A stretch of DNA of 64,000 bases. Origin: Sclerotinia nivalis (Eukaryota; Ascomycota; Leotiomycetes; Helotiales; Sclerotiniaceae). A program made the position numbers and the translations under genes. The stretch is taken from the NCBI GenBank assembly GCA_029531795.1, contig JAPEIS010000006.1, positions 1,488,001 through 1,552,000 of the forward strand. Reading direction: 5' to 3'. Under the pieces are notes generated by a model. It was not told where the DNA came from, did no database searches, and saw only the letters and a program-made list of their open reading frames with translations. Shown here one piece after another: positions 46,601-58,700 of the stretch (positions are counted from its first letter, which is position 1; each line of letters starts with the position of its first letter).

Positions 46601-48425
46601 GGTCGCGTGGAGTTAAGATATCTTGATTTTCAATCTTGGAAAAGCCTATTTTGATAGGTCGATGAATATTTACACACATATACATAGCAACGGCACTACC
46701 ACAAACCCAAAACCCAGAACCCAAACATTCAAGCAGTCAACTTGCACAACATATTGTGGAGAACATCATTCATTTACTCTAACCATCCTTCACAAACAAT
46801 CCCAAAAAGAAGAATAATAATTTTAATAAAGAGAAGAAGACGACGTCAAGAGGTCCATTTATTTTTTTCCTTCAAACATTCATTCATTTTGATTATTCGA
46901 GAAATTTATAAGCTTTCCTCACCGAACAATCATTCCCTTACCCCTTCATTCTAGACCCTCGTCTCGCCAATTCCCAACACACCCTGCATCCCACACCGAT
47001 TCCAGAAGGAAAGGGAAAAAAAAAAGAGTTTGTGCACCTCTAGGAGTCCAGCTCCAGCTCCAGTACCATTCAATCCACACGTCCCCGCCTCGCCCTACGA
47101 GCGAAACAACACGAGACGAGCACAACCCTACCGGCCCCATCCCAAAAAAAATTCCAAGAGTAAATAAGAATCAAATCAGCAAATCAGCAAATCAGCTGCA
47201 GAGAAAAAACTCTGTTCGGCATAATCCCAGTACACCCGTAAGGTTCCTTGGGACTAGGCTCGGTATTGGAAAATATATTACCTGGTCATTATTCTTCTGA
47301 AGATATAACTCCACCCAACAACCTTTTATCCCGTCCGTCGTCAACGCAACGCAACGAGCAACGAATTCCGAATCCCGCAAACCGTTTTTTTCCGAATTTC
47401 TTCCCTCCCTTTCTTTTCCCTAAAACAAACCGACTACGAGACGAAAATCACAAAACATTACCTGTGCAACCACGTGCAAAAAGATTCCATTTCGAAAAAT
47501 AGATCCCACGTTTTGATCCTCTATCTTTGCAGATATTCTTGCGACACTACTTCCAAAATATCCAAAATTAAAATTCTACGACAGAGAGTACCGCATTGCC
47601 TGCTGCACTTACTGATCTGCCTACCCACCTGCATATCATATCATCATCCTGCAAGTTGCCGAAGCTCACCCAATCCATGCTCACGGATTCTCCCAAGTTT
47701 ACTGCACCGCAATATTTCCCACACACAGACATTTCATCCATGCAGGATTAGCTAGTTACCAAGGAATAGCTCCTAGCAAACAGATCAGATATACATTGTA
47801 CACAACACCTTCCACAACCTTTCCCGACATTCTTTTAAAGTAACTTTACATTACATACATAACGATCCCGTCCTGCGTACTGCGTGGAATTTTCGATACA
47901 TTATCTTCCTAGATTATCTTTGCCTTCCATCATATCAGATCATCGGCGAAGTCAAAAGATTGGGTGCGAGGAAACGAGGAGGTGAAAGCACGCAGCCAAA
48001 GTAAAACTTTGTGTAGCCTCGGAACCATCAGCTTGAGACAAGGTCTGGATACACAACATACTGTCCATACACTCCTTTTGGGTAATACGCCGCCGTACGT
48101 ACAACCTTGTTCAAAGATTGGATGAACAGTACGTGAAGAAGAAGAAATAGAAGAGAGCCTTTTAAATTCCGAATCCGATTCCTTCATCGCCCAGTCATCG
48201 AGCCAGACTTCCTAAACACTCTCGTCGTGTACGGAGAATAGTCATCTTTGCGAGAGCTGTTTGTCTTCTTGTCATTCATTAATCTCATCTATTTCGACGT
48301 CGCGTCCCTAACGCCGCTGCCCATTGCTGCCTCTCCGAAGGCTTTATATTCTTCGTTGCCGCACCTTACCACGCATGCTATCACTTCAGTAACGCCACGG
48401 CTTCTCTCGTTTAGCAATCGACATC
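40671..48425. other. 7.8-kb gene-free region upstream of the four-helix membrane protein
   Basis: No convincing coding region on either strand. From 42.1 to 45.4 kb it is low-complexity, with many TACCTAGGTAGG-type runs and a CACCG tract at 42246-42269. From about 45.65 to 48.4 kb the plus strand is strikingly C/T/A-rich with short Pro/Ser/His-type frames, as in a very long 5' leader or promoter of the gene at 48426. A 174-codon frame at 45865-46389 begins at TTG and looks like repeat-driven noise. Confidence 0.5.
45271..45378. repeat. Decamer minisatellite
   Basis: About ten units of 10 bp. The first five are AAGTACACTA; the next ones drift to CGACACACTA and CAACACACTA. It lies in the gene-free region before the four-helix membrane protein. 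Confidence 0.88.
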
Positions 48426-49844
48426 ATGACAACCTCGAAGGTATTGCCCTTGAGTTTAGGCTTTCTAGCAATGGCAAGTGAAACTGTCATGCTTACCTTT
48501 AACATCATCTTTTCAGTCACCATTTCGAAACATCACACGCCAAACAAAGCAAGCGTATCATCTTACGTCGCGTCTGGTCTTGGAGCTGTCACAGAAGCAT
48601 TACTTGTGCTACTGGTCATCAGACAAATCAGGTATCAAAATCACATTCAAGACCGTGGAAATGGACGACTACGAATATATCTTTTTGCCGGACTCACCTC
48701 CATATTTACTATATTATCGACAATAGCTACAGCACTATCATTGTGCTTTATGAGACAGGATTTGTCTTTGCTTCCAACGAAGATTATTTCCTCCCAAGCG
48801 CAATCGATGACGGTGGGCGGATTCATTATCTGGGCGATATCGTTGGCTTCACAAGCCATATTTCTCATTTGTTTAGTGGCCATTCAAAGGAAAGACTTTC
48901 ATCAACAGATTCAACCATATATCACCGATTCAGAACGAAACACCTCGTCAGAGATGCAGCAACGATCACAACCTCAAAGCGTACACGAAGGATACGATTA
49001 TGAGAGAAACAGCTCAATAGAAAAGACTCAATGGTCAATTGGTGGAAGATCCCGCTTAGGATCAGATCCAAAGCGATCGATAGGCTCGATTCGATCGTCA
49101 ATTTCTAGTGTTGTACGCCCAATCATTTCGAAGACTCGACTTATCCATTCCAACAGTCAACGCAGTAACAATTTTCGTGCACCTTCTATTGATTCGGCTC
49201 AGCGCGAAACCATTGTATCGATCGAGGACGACTTCGATTCCTGGAATACATCGGGTGTAGATGCGCAATCTAGACAAGTTATCGAATCAGCTTCACCTAA
49301 CCCTCCAAGGTTTCTCGAAACAATTCCTGCTAGTCCCACTGGCAGTAGAAGTCCTAGTCCAGGTTTCCCGTTAGATCTTGAACCACCAAGGCCAGCAAGA
49401 AATGGAAGTTACAGTCCAGCCGGGAGTATTAGGAGTGGGAAGTCTGTCTATCGAGTGAGGACTGGGGCGATGAGTCCTGAGAATACAAATGAAGAAAACA
49501 TTCATCCTTTATTTAGATCCGACTCTCCTAGTCCAGCACCGGCCGCAACCGCCGAAACAATTATAACAGCTGCTCCGGGGACTGGATCAATTACATTATC
49601 GGATGTTCACAGTATTCGTTCGATAAATCGATTGAGAAGTGAAAGTCTGCCTCCACTCATGCATAACCCCAGTTTGGACAGCATCCGACGAGCAATAGAG
49701 GAGGAGGACATGGAAGTATCCCGAGAAGCCGAGGGCGAGCGTAGCCTAACACCACCAATACCGGAATGGATATTAGGAGCTGGACCGCGATCCAGCATGT
49801 CCGAGTACAATCGCAAGAAAGGAACGACTCTGAGCAAAGTATAA
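48426..49844 (+). CDS. Four-helix membrane protein with long Ser-rich cytosolic tail
   Basis: 472 residues in one exon. Four hydrophobic helices are visible at about residues 7-31, 46-65, 83-109 and 128-153, with short loops (QIRYQNHIQDRGNGR and MRQDLSLLPTK). The remaining 320 residues are disordered and rich in Ser, Pro and Arg, with likely phosphorylation stretches (RRSR-type, SPTGSRSPSP, SPAGSIRSGKS). The arrangement resembles fungal integral membrane proteins with a cytosolic regulatory tail, but I cannot name the family. The start ATG (MTTSKVLPLSLG) is the first in frame. A very long non-coding region precedes it. Confidence 0.8.
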   Translation: MTTSKVLPLSLGFLAMASETVMLTFNIIFSVTISKHHTPNKASVSSYVASGLGAVTEALLVLLVIRQIRYQNHIQDRGNGRLRIYLFAGLTSIFTILSTIATALSLCFMRQDLSLLPTKIISSQAQSMTVGGFIIWAISLASQAIFLICLVAIQRKDFHQQIQPYITDSERNTSSEMQQRSQPQSVHEGYDYERNSSIEKTQWSIGGRSRLGSDPKRSIGSIRSSISSVVRPIISKTRLIHSNSQRSNNFRAPSIDSAQRETIVSIEDDFDSWNTSGVDAQSRQVIESASPNPPRFLETIPASPTGSRSPSPGFPLDLEPPRPARNGSYSPAGSIRSGKSVYRVRTGAMSPENTNEENIHPLFRSDSPSPAPAATAETIITAAPGTGSITLSDVHSIRSINRLRSESLPPLMHNPSLDSIRRAIEEEDMEVSREAEGERSLTPPIPEWILGAGPRSSMSEYNRKKGTTLSKV

Positions 49845-50857
49845 AGGGCGGATACGATGGGAACATTGGGGTATTGGAAGATGGGGAGTTGGGGTAATCA
49901 AAATAATGTTTGATAAAAGCTTCCACGGAGGGGAAGGGATGGAAAAGTGGCCGGTCATATGCCGAACGAATTTCTTTAAACTCAAATAATGCGGGATTTG
50001 GAATGTTCATGATGAAAGAGATACCATTTTTGATTTTGATATATTAGCGTGGCATGGGTTGGGGATTCTTAGATATACCTTAAATCTTAACGAACTCGAT
50101 GAATTGATTTTATAAATTTAAAGTAAGGGTTCATGGTAGTTTGGTTTGGTCTGTCGCGGTGAATGCTGTGAATATTTGGTGTGAATATTGGTGTGGCGCA
50201 ATCTTACTAGTTATCTTTAGCTAGGTATTAAAGGCGAGGCTGAAGACTGAAGACCCCGCAAGTAATGGTCTCTGCCACATCATATCTAGGTAGGTAGGTA
50301 TGATTAGGTACTGGGTTGAAGTTTGGAAGGGGTGAGGGTTGAGGGTTGGAGGGTGAAGGGGTGAAGGTTGAGGGTTGAAGGTTGAAGTTATTCTATTCAA
50401 TAATTGAAAGTCTTGGATTGGATTGTACTAGTTGTTTATTGTATATGTATATATGTATATATGTATTGGCACAGCCTTGACCCGTTGTACAGCTTTTAAA
50501 TACAGCAAAGAAATTCGAATACCTATCTGGTATGATGTACGACTAAACTGTAGCCTGGCGCTAATTCATTCACGCCACTAACATGGTCCGTGTGCAAGCG
50601 ATGAGGTTGTGAGTAACTAACTTATTCTACCAAGATTCTTTTATTATTAAAACCCTCCAAAGTTCTTTCTATCAGGAAACAAAACCCAAAACTCCCATTA
50701 CAACCTTTTCAATATAACATTTTACTAAACCTTTATTGAAAAGCTCAAGACCGTATTTGTTACCCCTCCTATTACTTTAACATAACAACTTCTTCGACGT
50801 CTCACGGCATACCTATCCATCAATCGTCATCACAGTCGCATTTTTAAAATCGCCAAT
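49845..50857. other. Intergenic, membrane protein to RAD23
   Basis: 1.0 kb holding the 3' end of the membrane protein gene and the RAD23 promoter. It includes GGTTGAGG/GGTGAAGG repeats at about 50325-50390 and TATATGTA repeats near 50440-50465. No gene seen. Confidence 0.5.
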
Positions 50858-52397
50858 ATGAAGTTGACTTTTAAGGTATATTGTCACTTGCCTCCTCGCC
50901 CATCAAAGATTCAACCACTTTATATACTAATTACCGTTGGTCTCATTCAGGACTTGAAGCAGGCGAAATTCGTCATCGAGGCTGAACCTACCGAGCTTGT
51001 ATGTACCCGATTTGTTCGAACCTCGATATCTTTCCATCCTATCACTACCGTTGCGTCATACCTATCAGTCGAATAATAGCTAACGCACATAACACAGATC
51101 TCTGAGGTTAAGGACAAGATTTCAAAGGAGAAGGGATGGGAAGCGTCGCAACAAAAGTTGATCTATTCTGGTATGCTTTGGATTCGGGCGCAGATGTTCA
51201 TGGCTGGTTAGGAGGTTATTGGCGCACGTCTCACTAACAACATCTGTAGGTAAAATTCTACAAGATGCAAACACTGTAGAGTCTTATCACATTGAGGAAA
51301 AGGGATTCATCGTCTGTATGGTTTCAAAGGTAAATATTTGTACTGGTTCAATAATATTCTCCTCATTTCCCTAATACTTTATATAGCCCAAAGCTGCACC
51401 AGCTGCATCCTCGTCTGCGACTAAAGCTCCATCAACTCCTGCTCCAGCTACAGCTGCTACCCCCGCTCCACCTGCCGCACCCGCACATTCTTCGAGTACT
51501 GCAAACACAGCTGTTCCAGCTACACCTTCTCCGGCTGGTGCCTCGGTTCCATCTGTTCAAGCCACACCATCAAATGAAACTACCGGTCTTGCTATGGGAG
51601 CTGAGCGCTCAGCACAAATCGCCGAAATGGAGGCTATGGGTTTCGAAAGATCACAAATCGATTTAGCTATGCGTGCCGCTTTCTTCAATTCGGAGCGTGC
51701 TATCGAATACTTGTTGACTGTAGGTTAAGATTAGCTATAGAAGTGTTGGCAATCACTAATCATAACATAGGGAATTCCAGAAAACCTTCTTCAAGAACAA
51801 CGACAAGCTGCACCAGCTGCACCCGCCGCAGGTCAAGCTTCATCCCAACCTGCTGCCGGTGGTGAGGATGAGCCAGTCGATCTTTTTGCAGCAGCAGCTA
51901 ATGCTGGGAATCGTGGCGGAGCTGCTCGTGGACGAGCTGGAGCTGATAATGCGGCCGCTCCGGGAGCTGGAGCTGGAGGACTCGGTAACCTCGATTTTCT
52001 CCGAAATAACCCCCAGTTCCAACAACTTCGACAAGTCGTCCAACAACAACCTCAGATGCTTGAGCCAATTCTCCAACAAGTTGGAGCTGGTAACCCACAA
52101 TTGGCCACTTTGATCAGTCAACACCCAGAGCAATTCTTACAACTTTTGAGTGAGAATGCCGATGACGATGCGCCACTTCCCCCTGGAGCCCAAGCTATTG
52201 AGGTTTCAGGGGAGGAACGTGATGCTATTGAAAGAGTAAGATATCTGCCCTCATGTATCCTTCCTCCCACTAACTTTCTGTAGTTATGTCGTCTCGGTTT
52301 CAATAGAGATCAAGCAATTCAAGCTTACTTCGCATGCGACAAGAATGAAGAATTAGCGGCCAATTTCCTTTTTGAGCAACCGGAGGATGAGGAATAA
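50858..52397 (+). CDS. rad23: RAD23, UV excision repair / proteasome shuttle protein
   Basis: Ubiquitin receptor that partners Rad4/XPC in nucleotide excision repair and carries substrates to the proteasome. 376 residues in seven exons: 50858-50875, 50951-50998, 51098-51170, 51250-51329, 51387-51719, 51771-52235 and 52284-52397. Domains: ubiquitin-like (1-74, MKLTFK...[19 protein letters not shown]), an Ala/Pro/Thr linker, UBA1 (about 144-184, [20 protein letters not shown]), XPC-binding (about 255-305, [19 protein letters not shown]), UBA2 at the C-terminus ([20 protein letters not shown]). The exon-rich 5' end, starting with an 18-bp exon, is typical of fungal UBL genes. All junctions join in phase. 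Confidence 0.97.
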
Positions 52398-54095
52398 ATT
52401 TTCCTTACTTCTATGGTTCTCATATCTCCGAATTTACTTTTTTTCTGTTTTATTCCCTTTTCATTGAGCAAATGAATAACGAATGAGCTTCGCAATTTAC
52501 GTGTGGTAATGCCGGAGAAATGGGGGGAGCTAAGGGGTGGCAGAGGAAGTGTGAAGTAGGAGGCAGGGAGACTTTTTATAAAGGTCGGAAGGGAATCAAC
52601 TGTGACGGATGAAGTACCTACGTTGCATAATTTTTCCGTAACATAGTAAAATGTAACCTGGTTTATCATATGGACCCTTCTCTGTCATATACAGGGAAAC
52701 GGCGAAATGATGAATGAATGAATGAGATTTCAATATTTACATGCATACTGGTAAACTGGCAGGTTCTGTCTTTTTTTTGTGCATGTGCGTGTGCGTATGA
52801 ATACTCATCTGAAACTACCTACCTACAGCCTCGATTCCAAAACCTTTACGGCTATTGTTTTGGATATATATCTTAGTCTTATAGTCTGATAGGGGAGTTA
52901 TTTTTCATAGAAAAGAACCTTCTACGGTATATCTTTTCGGGGGTAGTTAGTAGATATAGATTGAAGGGGGAAGGAAGAAAATGGAAGAGGGAAAGTGGAA
53001 GGGGAAAGGAAAAGGTGGAAAGGTGGAAAGGGGTGGGATTGTAGATGGAGGGGCTTTTGGAGGTGGAAGGGGAGTGGTGGAAAGGGGAGTGGGGGGAGGG
53101 GGATTGAATTGGGTGGGATTGAAGGGTTTTTGGAGGGGGAAGGGGTGGGATTGAAGATCGAAGAGTTTTTGGAGGGGAGGGGGAAAGGGGAAAGGGGAAG
53201 GGGGAAGGGGAAGGGGGAAGGGGGAAGGGGGAAGGGGGAAGGGGGAAGGGGGAAGGGGGAAGGGGGAAGTGGGAAGTGGGAAGGGGGAAGGGGGAATGGG
53301 TTGGATTAGATTGGATTGATTGGTTGGTTGATTGATTGATTTGTAAGTTTTTTCCTCCTGTGTGAAGACGCCGAGGTGAGAAGGGGGAGGTGGAAAGGGG
53401 GAATGGGAGAAGGGGTGGATTGAGCTGATGGTACTTTTGGGAAGTGTGAAAGAGTTCGTGGATTTGTAACCTGTAACCTGTAATCTGTAATCTGTAATCT
53501 TAAAGCATGAAATTTTAAAATATGCAGATGAAATACTTTCAGCATAAGATCGTATATATTAATAGTACTTTTACTGTTTCTATATACTTGAATTATATAA
53601 TACAGTATTCACTTTTCTTCTCCAAGCGCCTCCCGCTGATCCTACCGTTATGCTCAACTTGCCGCACCCTTTAACTTTGATGTTAGTGTACGGTAACCTA
53701 TGTGGGTCCACCAATCATATCACCTGAAAAGTTCCAATATGTTTTAATGATGATCCATGTTTTTTTGCAGATGGTGCTGCCACAATAAGACTTCGATTTC
53801 ATGTATTGTTGTTCATTCTCTTCATGATATTACTACAATAAGAGATTCATTATCTCAACTTATATTCACATTCTGAATTCAGATTTTCATATTTCAATCT
53901 GTTCTTCAGAGAAATAATTCATTCATATATTGAAAATTAAATTCTTCTTCATAGGGCTTAACACACACTTCAAAGACCGAAAACACACTAGTGATTAATC
54001 CCAGACGTCGTAACCTTTCCTCCGACTTTTTCAAGCTCCCCATCCATCCATCATATTATTTCACAAATCCAGCAATTTATTTCAAGAATCAAAAC
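52398..54095. other. Intergenic region with a purine tract
   Basis: 1.7 kb between RAD23 and the RGG/coiled-coil gene. It contains a G/A tract of more than 300 bp, a CTGTAATCTG-type repeat at about 53467-53498 and a GATTGATT run near 53320-53340. No gene seen. Confidence 0.55.
52965..53300 (+). repeat. G-rich polypurine tract, (GGGGAA)n core
   Basis: About 330 bp almost free of C on the plus strand. The core at 53166-53300 consists of GGGGAAAGGGGAA and GGGGGAA units, about 18 copies. Such DNA can form triplex or G-quadruplex structures. The predicted 104-codon Gly/Lys/Glu frame across it is a by-product of the repeat. Confidence 0.88.
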
Positions 54096-56531
54096 ATGAA
54101 ACCTCCTACATATTCTACACGCTCGAAGCGTAAATCCGATGAAGTAGAACCCAGTTCACCCCCTTCAAAAAAATCACGAACGTCACTTGATCTCCCGCCT
54201 TCTTCTCCATTATCATCACCTTCTTCCACATCAGCTGACGCCGTGTTGGCTCAAAGTCCAATGGACTCTGAAAATCTTGATCTCGACTCTAATTTACCCC
54301 TTCGAGGAGGTTTTCGCGGGAGAGGTCGTGGACGCGGTAGAATTCGTGGAGCGGGAAGAGTCGGTCGAAATGGTAATGCGAAAATTCCCATGCCGAAGAT
54401 GGGTGGTGTGGATATTAATGCAAGTGTGGCGGGCGGGAAAGCATCTCGTGGAAGAGGTGGTCATCGGGTGAAAAAATCAAGTAATGCCAGGATACAGAGT
54501 TTGTATCATCGGAAACAATTGTTGAAAACTCAGTATAAACAGGTGGCTTTGTTGCAGAGGGTTGCTCTGGATGTCATTTCGGATAAGTCGTTGCAGGCTA
54601 TGAGTGAGGATCCAAGGTATCATGAGACGTTGCCTGAATTTCAGATTGTGAGAGATCAATTGGCTGCGAAATATGCTGAGAGGGTGGCGTTGTTGGAGGC
54701 TCAACGTATGGTTCAATTGGAGTATGCGGAGAAGCAGAGGTTGCTTGGTGAGGAATATACTAGGGGGGTATATGAGGTATGTTATTCTTTTTTATTATTA
54801 CGAACATCGTTAACACATGCATAGACACGAGTAGAATTGATTAAGGAAAAGTATGATTTAATGATCAAGAGAAGACTTATTGAAGAGCATCAACAAATGG
54901 AAATGCGATCTGGTGCTGATAGTCCATCTCATCATAATGTAAGTGAAGGAGATTTTTTTATCACCAATTTTTACTAATTTTACTAGTTTGATCATTCACA
55001 TATCAAGAGCATTCCCGAAGAAATTTTTATCCACCCTGCTGATGCGTGGGCTAATGGTGGTCGTGCTGCACAACTTGCTGCTGATGCTGAGAAGGCGCAA
55101 GGCAAAAAAAGAGGCGGTCGTGGAAAGAAGTCTACCAAGATGCCTGCATCACCATTCAAACCTTTAGATATTATGACACCGGATGATACAGAAGTCGCAC
55201 CCAAAAAGACATCCTTGTATCAACCTGCCACATCGTTATCTCTCGCCACTACCGTGGATGGAGATTCTGCAGCTCCCACCCCAGCCGAATTGACCGAACA
55301 AGAAGATGCCGATGAGTTGGAAACCGATAAATTCGGAGTTTACATACCTAATAAAGCAAGACCCAGAAATGGCGATCCACCTAATAATCGTATAGTGGTC
55401 GAGCCTCCATTTACTTTTGATGAGGATGAAATAGGTATTCGTCATCACCATTACAAAAAGTACAACAAGAATGATCTTCCTACTTTCATTGGAATGGACC
55501 CTTCTCCACAACCAAAGAATTTTCATTATGATCCTTGGGTGAGAAATCATCATTCTACGAATAATCGACCGGAAGACTTGGATCAAACGATTGTTGAAAC
55601 TCATAAATTACATCCTACTTTAGGTTTGCCTGTTAAAGGTTCTATTAATCCTACACTTACTGTAAGAAGTGATTGGAGTAAACCTGTAGCAGAGACTAAA
55701 CCTGTTGTCTTTGTTGTTGAAACTCAAGATGAAGAATCACTCCAACCAAGATTTGAAACATCTCGTTCTGCATGGATGGCACGTACAGAAAGGGAATTTG
55801 CGGATCTTATTGATCAGCTCAAGATGGCTGAATCCCTGGAGGCAATTGGGCTTCGTGATCCTATCCTTCGACCAATTGAGAAGAGGGCTGAACCTCAAAT
55901 CATTGGTAAGATTAGTGATTCTTTGATGCAAGCTGTAACAGAGGCGACAAATCTTTTATCCAAGCCACTTCCATCAGCATCCTCAATAAGAGCAACTTCA
56001 GTACCTGGAACACCTGCACCTGCACAAAGGACTCAAGGCTACGATCCGGTCCGAGATACTGGATATTCTCCTCACTTACGTCGATCTCCTGTCAAAACTT
56101 TCAACCAGGTCGGAAACTTAGGTATCCTCGCGGATGCAGCCGAATTACGTGGGACGCCACAACATCGCGGAGGGCTTCCTCATCCAATCATCCCAGCACC
56201 AAGGCCAATGCAACAAATATATACTTTCTCCCAACCAGAATTCTATAGACCAGGTCCTTCATTTGTACCTCCACCCCCACATATGAATCTCCCACCACCT
56301 TTACCAATGACTCTTCCACCTCCACAACCGCAACAGCAGCAAACGCAATTCTTTCAATATGCTGGTCCACCGCAAGCTCAAGGTGGTCCTCATAACAAGT
56401 ATAAGGAGATTCTCCCTGCCCCGCCACAAAGGCGCGTACAACCAACTTCATTAGCGGTGCCCCGGAATAATGGATTTAATCCATTTGTAAATGGGACAGG
56501 GTATGGAAATGGTACGGGAAGGGGTCCTTGA
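54096..56531 (+). CDS. Large nuclear protein with RGG region and coiled coil, possibly Sds3/Dep1-like
   Basis: 779 residues in three exons, 54096-54776, 54825-54938 and 54987-56531, all joined in phase 0. The N-terminus has a basic patch (STRSKRKSDEVEP) and an RGG stretch (RGGFRGRGRGRGRIRGAGR, about 70-88). Residues 130-265 form a long coiled coil (QSLYHRKQLLKTQYKQVALL, KYAERVALLEAQRMVQLEYA, TRVELIKEKYDLMIKRRL). Its spacing recalls the Sds3-type corepressor coiled coil. The middle has KKRGGRGKKSTK and a conserved-looking FGVYIPNKARPRNGDPPNN. The C-terminus is Pro/Gln-rich and disordered. Nuclear location is likely. The Sds3 link is tentative. The start is the first ATG in a longer open frame. 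Confidence 0.82.
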
Positions 56532-57570
56532 GCTGATGAAATGACATACATAAGACACACACACACACAAGTGTAGTAGGGAATCTTGCATTGGATAAGT
56601 CATGCCGAACATGCAACATCGAGTGCTGCTCTATCATCACGCGCTTTTACTACAATGGCCCATATTCCATACTTGAAGGGTCAACACGAGGACTCTTTCA
56701 CGTGGAGTATTTACTCTTCCAACCTCCTTTCGTATTCGTCTTTCTTTTCTTCCCTTCTCTGTACCAACAAACAAGCAAACTATTTCGTCATTTCGTCATT
56801 TTTCCATCAACTAGGCAGGCGTAGGATTTGGTTTAGGCGGGGGAAGGAAGTTATTTACGATTAAACGTATGTGTTTGTTTGTTTCCTGAACAAATAGACA
56901 AACAAATTGGAATTGGAATTGGGATTGGAACTGGCGGGCGCAACGCAGTTTAAAAAGTTTTGCTCTTTCTTTTCAGGGGGAAGTGGGAGGAGTTTGGTTT
57001 TGGTGGGTTGAGACGGTTTGGGATGGTGGAAAGGAAGGGACGGGTAGGAGGGTAGGAGGGAATAATAATCCTAGGCTGGTGTTTGTAATAGAGGAATGAA
57101 TGAATAGAAATGGAATTTATGTTTTTGATCAGTCTGAAGTTTTGTTTTGTTTGTGTTTTGTTTGCTTTGTTGTTTGTGAATTTTTGGGGTTAGTTGTTTT
57201 TATGGGATGGAGGTGCGGATGGGAAAGAGGAAAGAGGGGAAGAGAGAGAGGGGTGAAGAATTTTGGAGGGCAGAATGATCAGCTGAGGGAGGAATGAGAA
57301 AGATGAGGTAGGATTATCAAGTTTGATTTTTACAATTTTTGGAATATATTTCTTTTTATCTTCTGTTGGATTTTCGGATGGGAAGGAGGTTTACGCATTC
57401 CACTATACTGTTTTTGATATTTTGATGTTCTGATGTTCTGATGTTCTCATATGTGGTATGAATTTTTTGGGTTTTGTTGTGAAAGGGGGGAAGGGGGGGG
57501 GTCTAAAAAAAAGTTATTGGGAGATTTCTGTGAGAGGGGGAGGGGGAGGGAAGGGGGATGGGAATAAGAA

Positions 57571-57601
<31 letters not shown>

Positions 57602-58700
57602 AAGAAGAAGAAGAAGAAGAAGAAGAAGAAGAAGAAGAAGAAAAAATAGAGTTAGGTGTCTATCTCTATTAAAAGGAATAGAATATCACGATGAGAGTGG
57701 GGGTTTTTGACGAATGGGATCTTGGGGTTTGGAATTTGAAATTTGGGAGATTGGATGGATAGGATGAGTTGAATGCAGATTTTGGTTTAAGAAAGCTGTG
57801 AGTTCGATTGATTTTTTGAGCTTTGGTAATCTTCTATATGAGATTTCTAGATGTGTTTAGTTGATTGGAATCTGGAAATCTTCTTGTGGGGAATGTAGAA
57901 AAGAGGAAAGTAGAAAGGTTGTTTGTGAAAATTGAAAATTGAAAATTGAAAAGTCAAAAGGTTAATAATATAATATAATATATGTAATATGTAATATGAT
58001 TGGTTTTGAGTGAGTGAGTTGGAAGGTGGTTGTTTGGAGGGAGGAGGATGGGATGGGATGGGATGATTTTTAATTGTAACTATTTATAAATAGAAATCCG
58101 GTTAGTTGAGAAGATTGATGAATGGGTTTTAAAGGGGTTGCAGTTGGCTGGACTTCTTTGTGGCTTGAAGGTTTGAGATTGTGGATTGTAGATATTGTAG
58201 AATAGATGTTGTAGAATAAACAACTTTTGATTTTTCGGTCTTTGGTGCATTTAGTGATTTGTATTGGGTTATTTTGTATTTTAGTTGGGATTCTGTCCAG
58301 ATACGTGTTTGAATTCTTTGTAGGAAAAGAGATGAGATTGCATTGTTGCGTTTAATAGCTAGGTAGGTATTTCATGATGGTGGATATGTATGATTTTGAC
58401 GGAAGATTGCTTTTTCATCCCAGAGGAAATTACAGTGAAGTGTTGATGTCGTGATAAGATAAATACATCCATAGGAAAGTATGTATCAACAAATTGGAAT
58501 CTCTATAAAAGAACGATTCACAATTTTCTATTTCTCCCTTCATTACGCACCACCCGCTCAACACACAATCAAAAAACCTCTGGAACAAAAGCCACAGATT
58601 CCCACGGGAGAGTCGTCTTTCCCAATTCAAACATTCCCCCAATCGGTCTCCACATCAAATACCTATCCAATATTAGTCTTGACCTTTTTGCAATCTCACA
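56532..58700. other. Intergenic G/T-rich region
   Basis: 2.2 kb downstream of the RGG/coiled-coil gene. The plus strand is G/T/A-rich, with repeated GGTTTG and GGGATG motifs, and it contains the GAA tract at 57.6 kb. No gene could be supported; a 65-codon frame at 57100-57297 is compositional. Confidence 0.5.
57572..57641 (+). repeat. Trinucleotide repeat (AAG)23
   Basis: About 23 uninterrupted AAG units, preceded by GGAATAAGAATAAG. It produces an artificial poly-lysine frame. Confidence 0.95.

Noticed and set aside
57458..57649. Open frame with a long poly-lysine C-terminus
   Set aside because: The lysines come only from the AAG trinucleotide tract; no conserved sequence or start context supports a gene.
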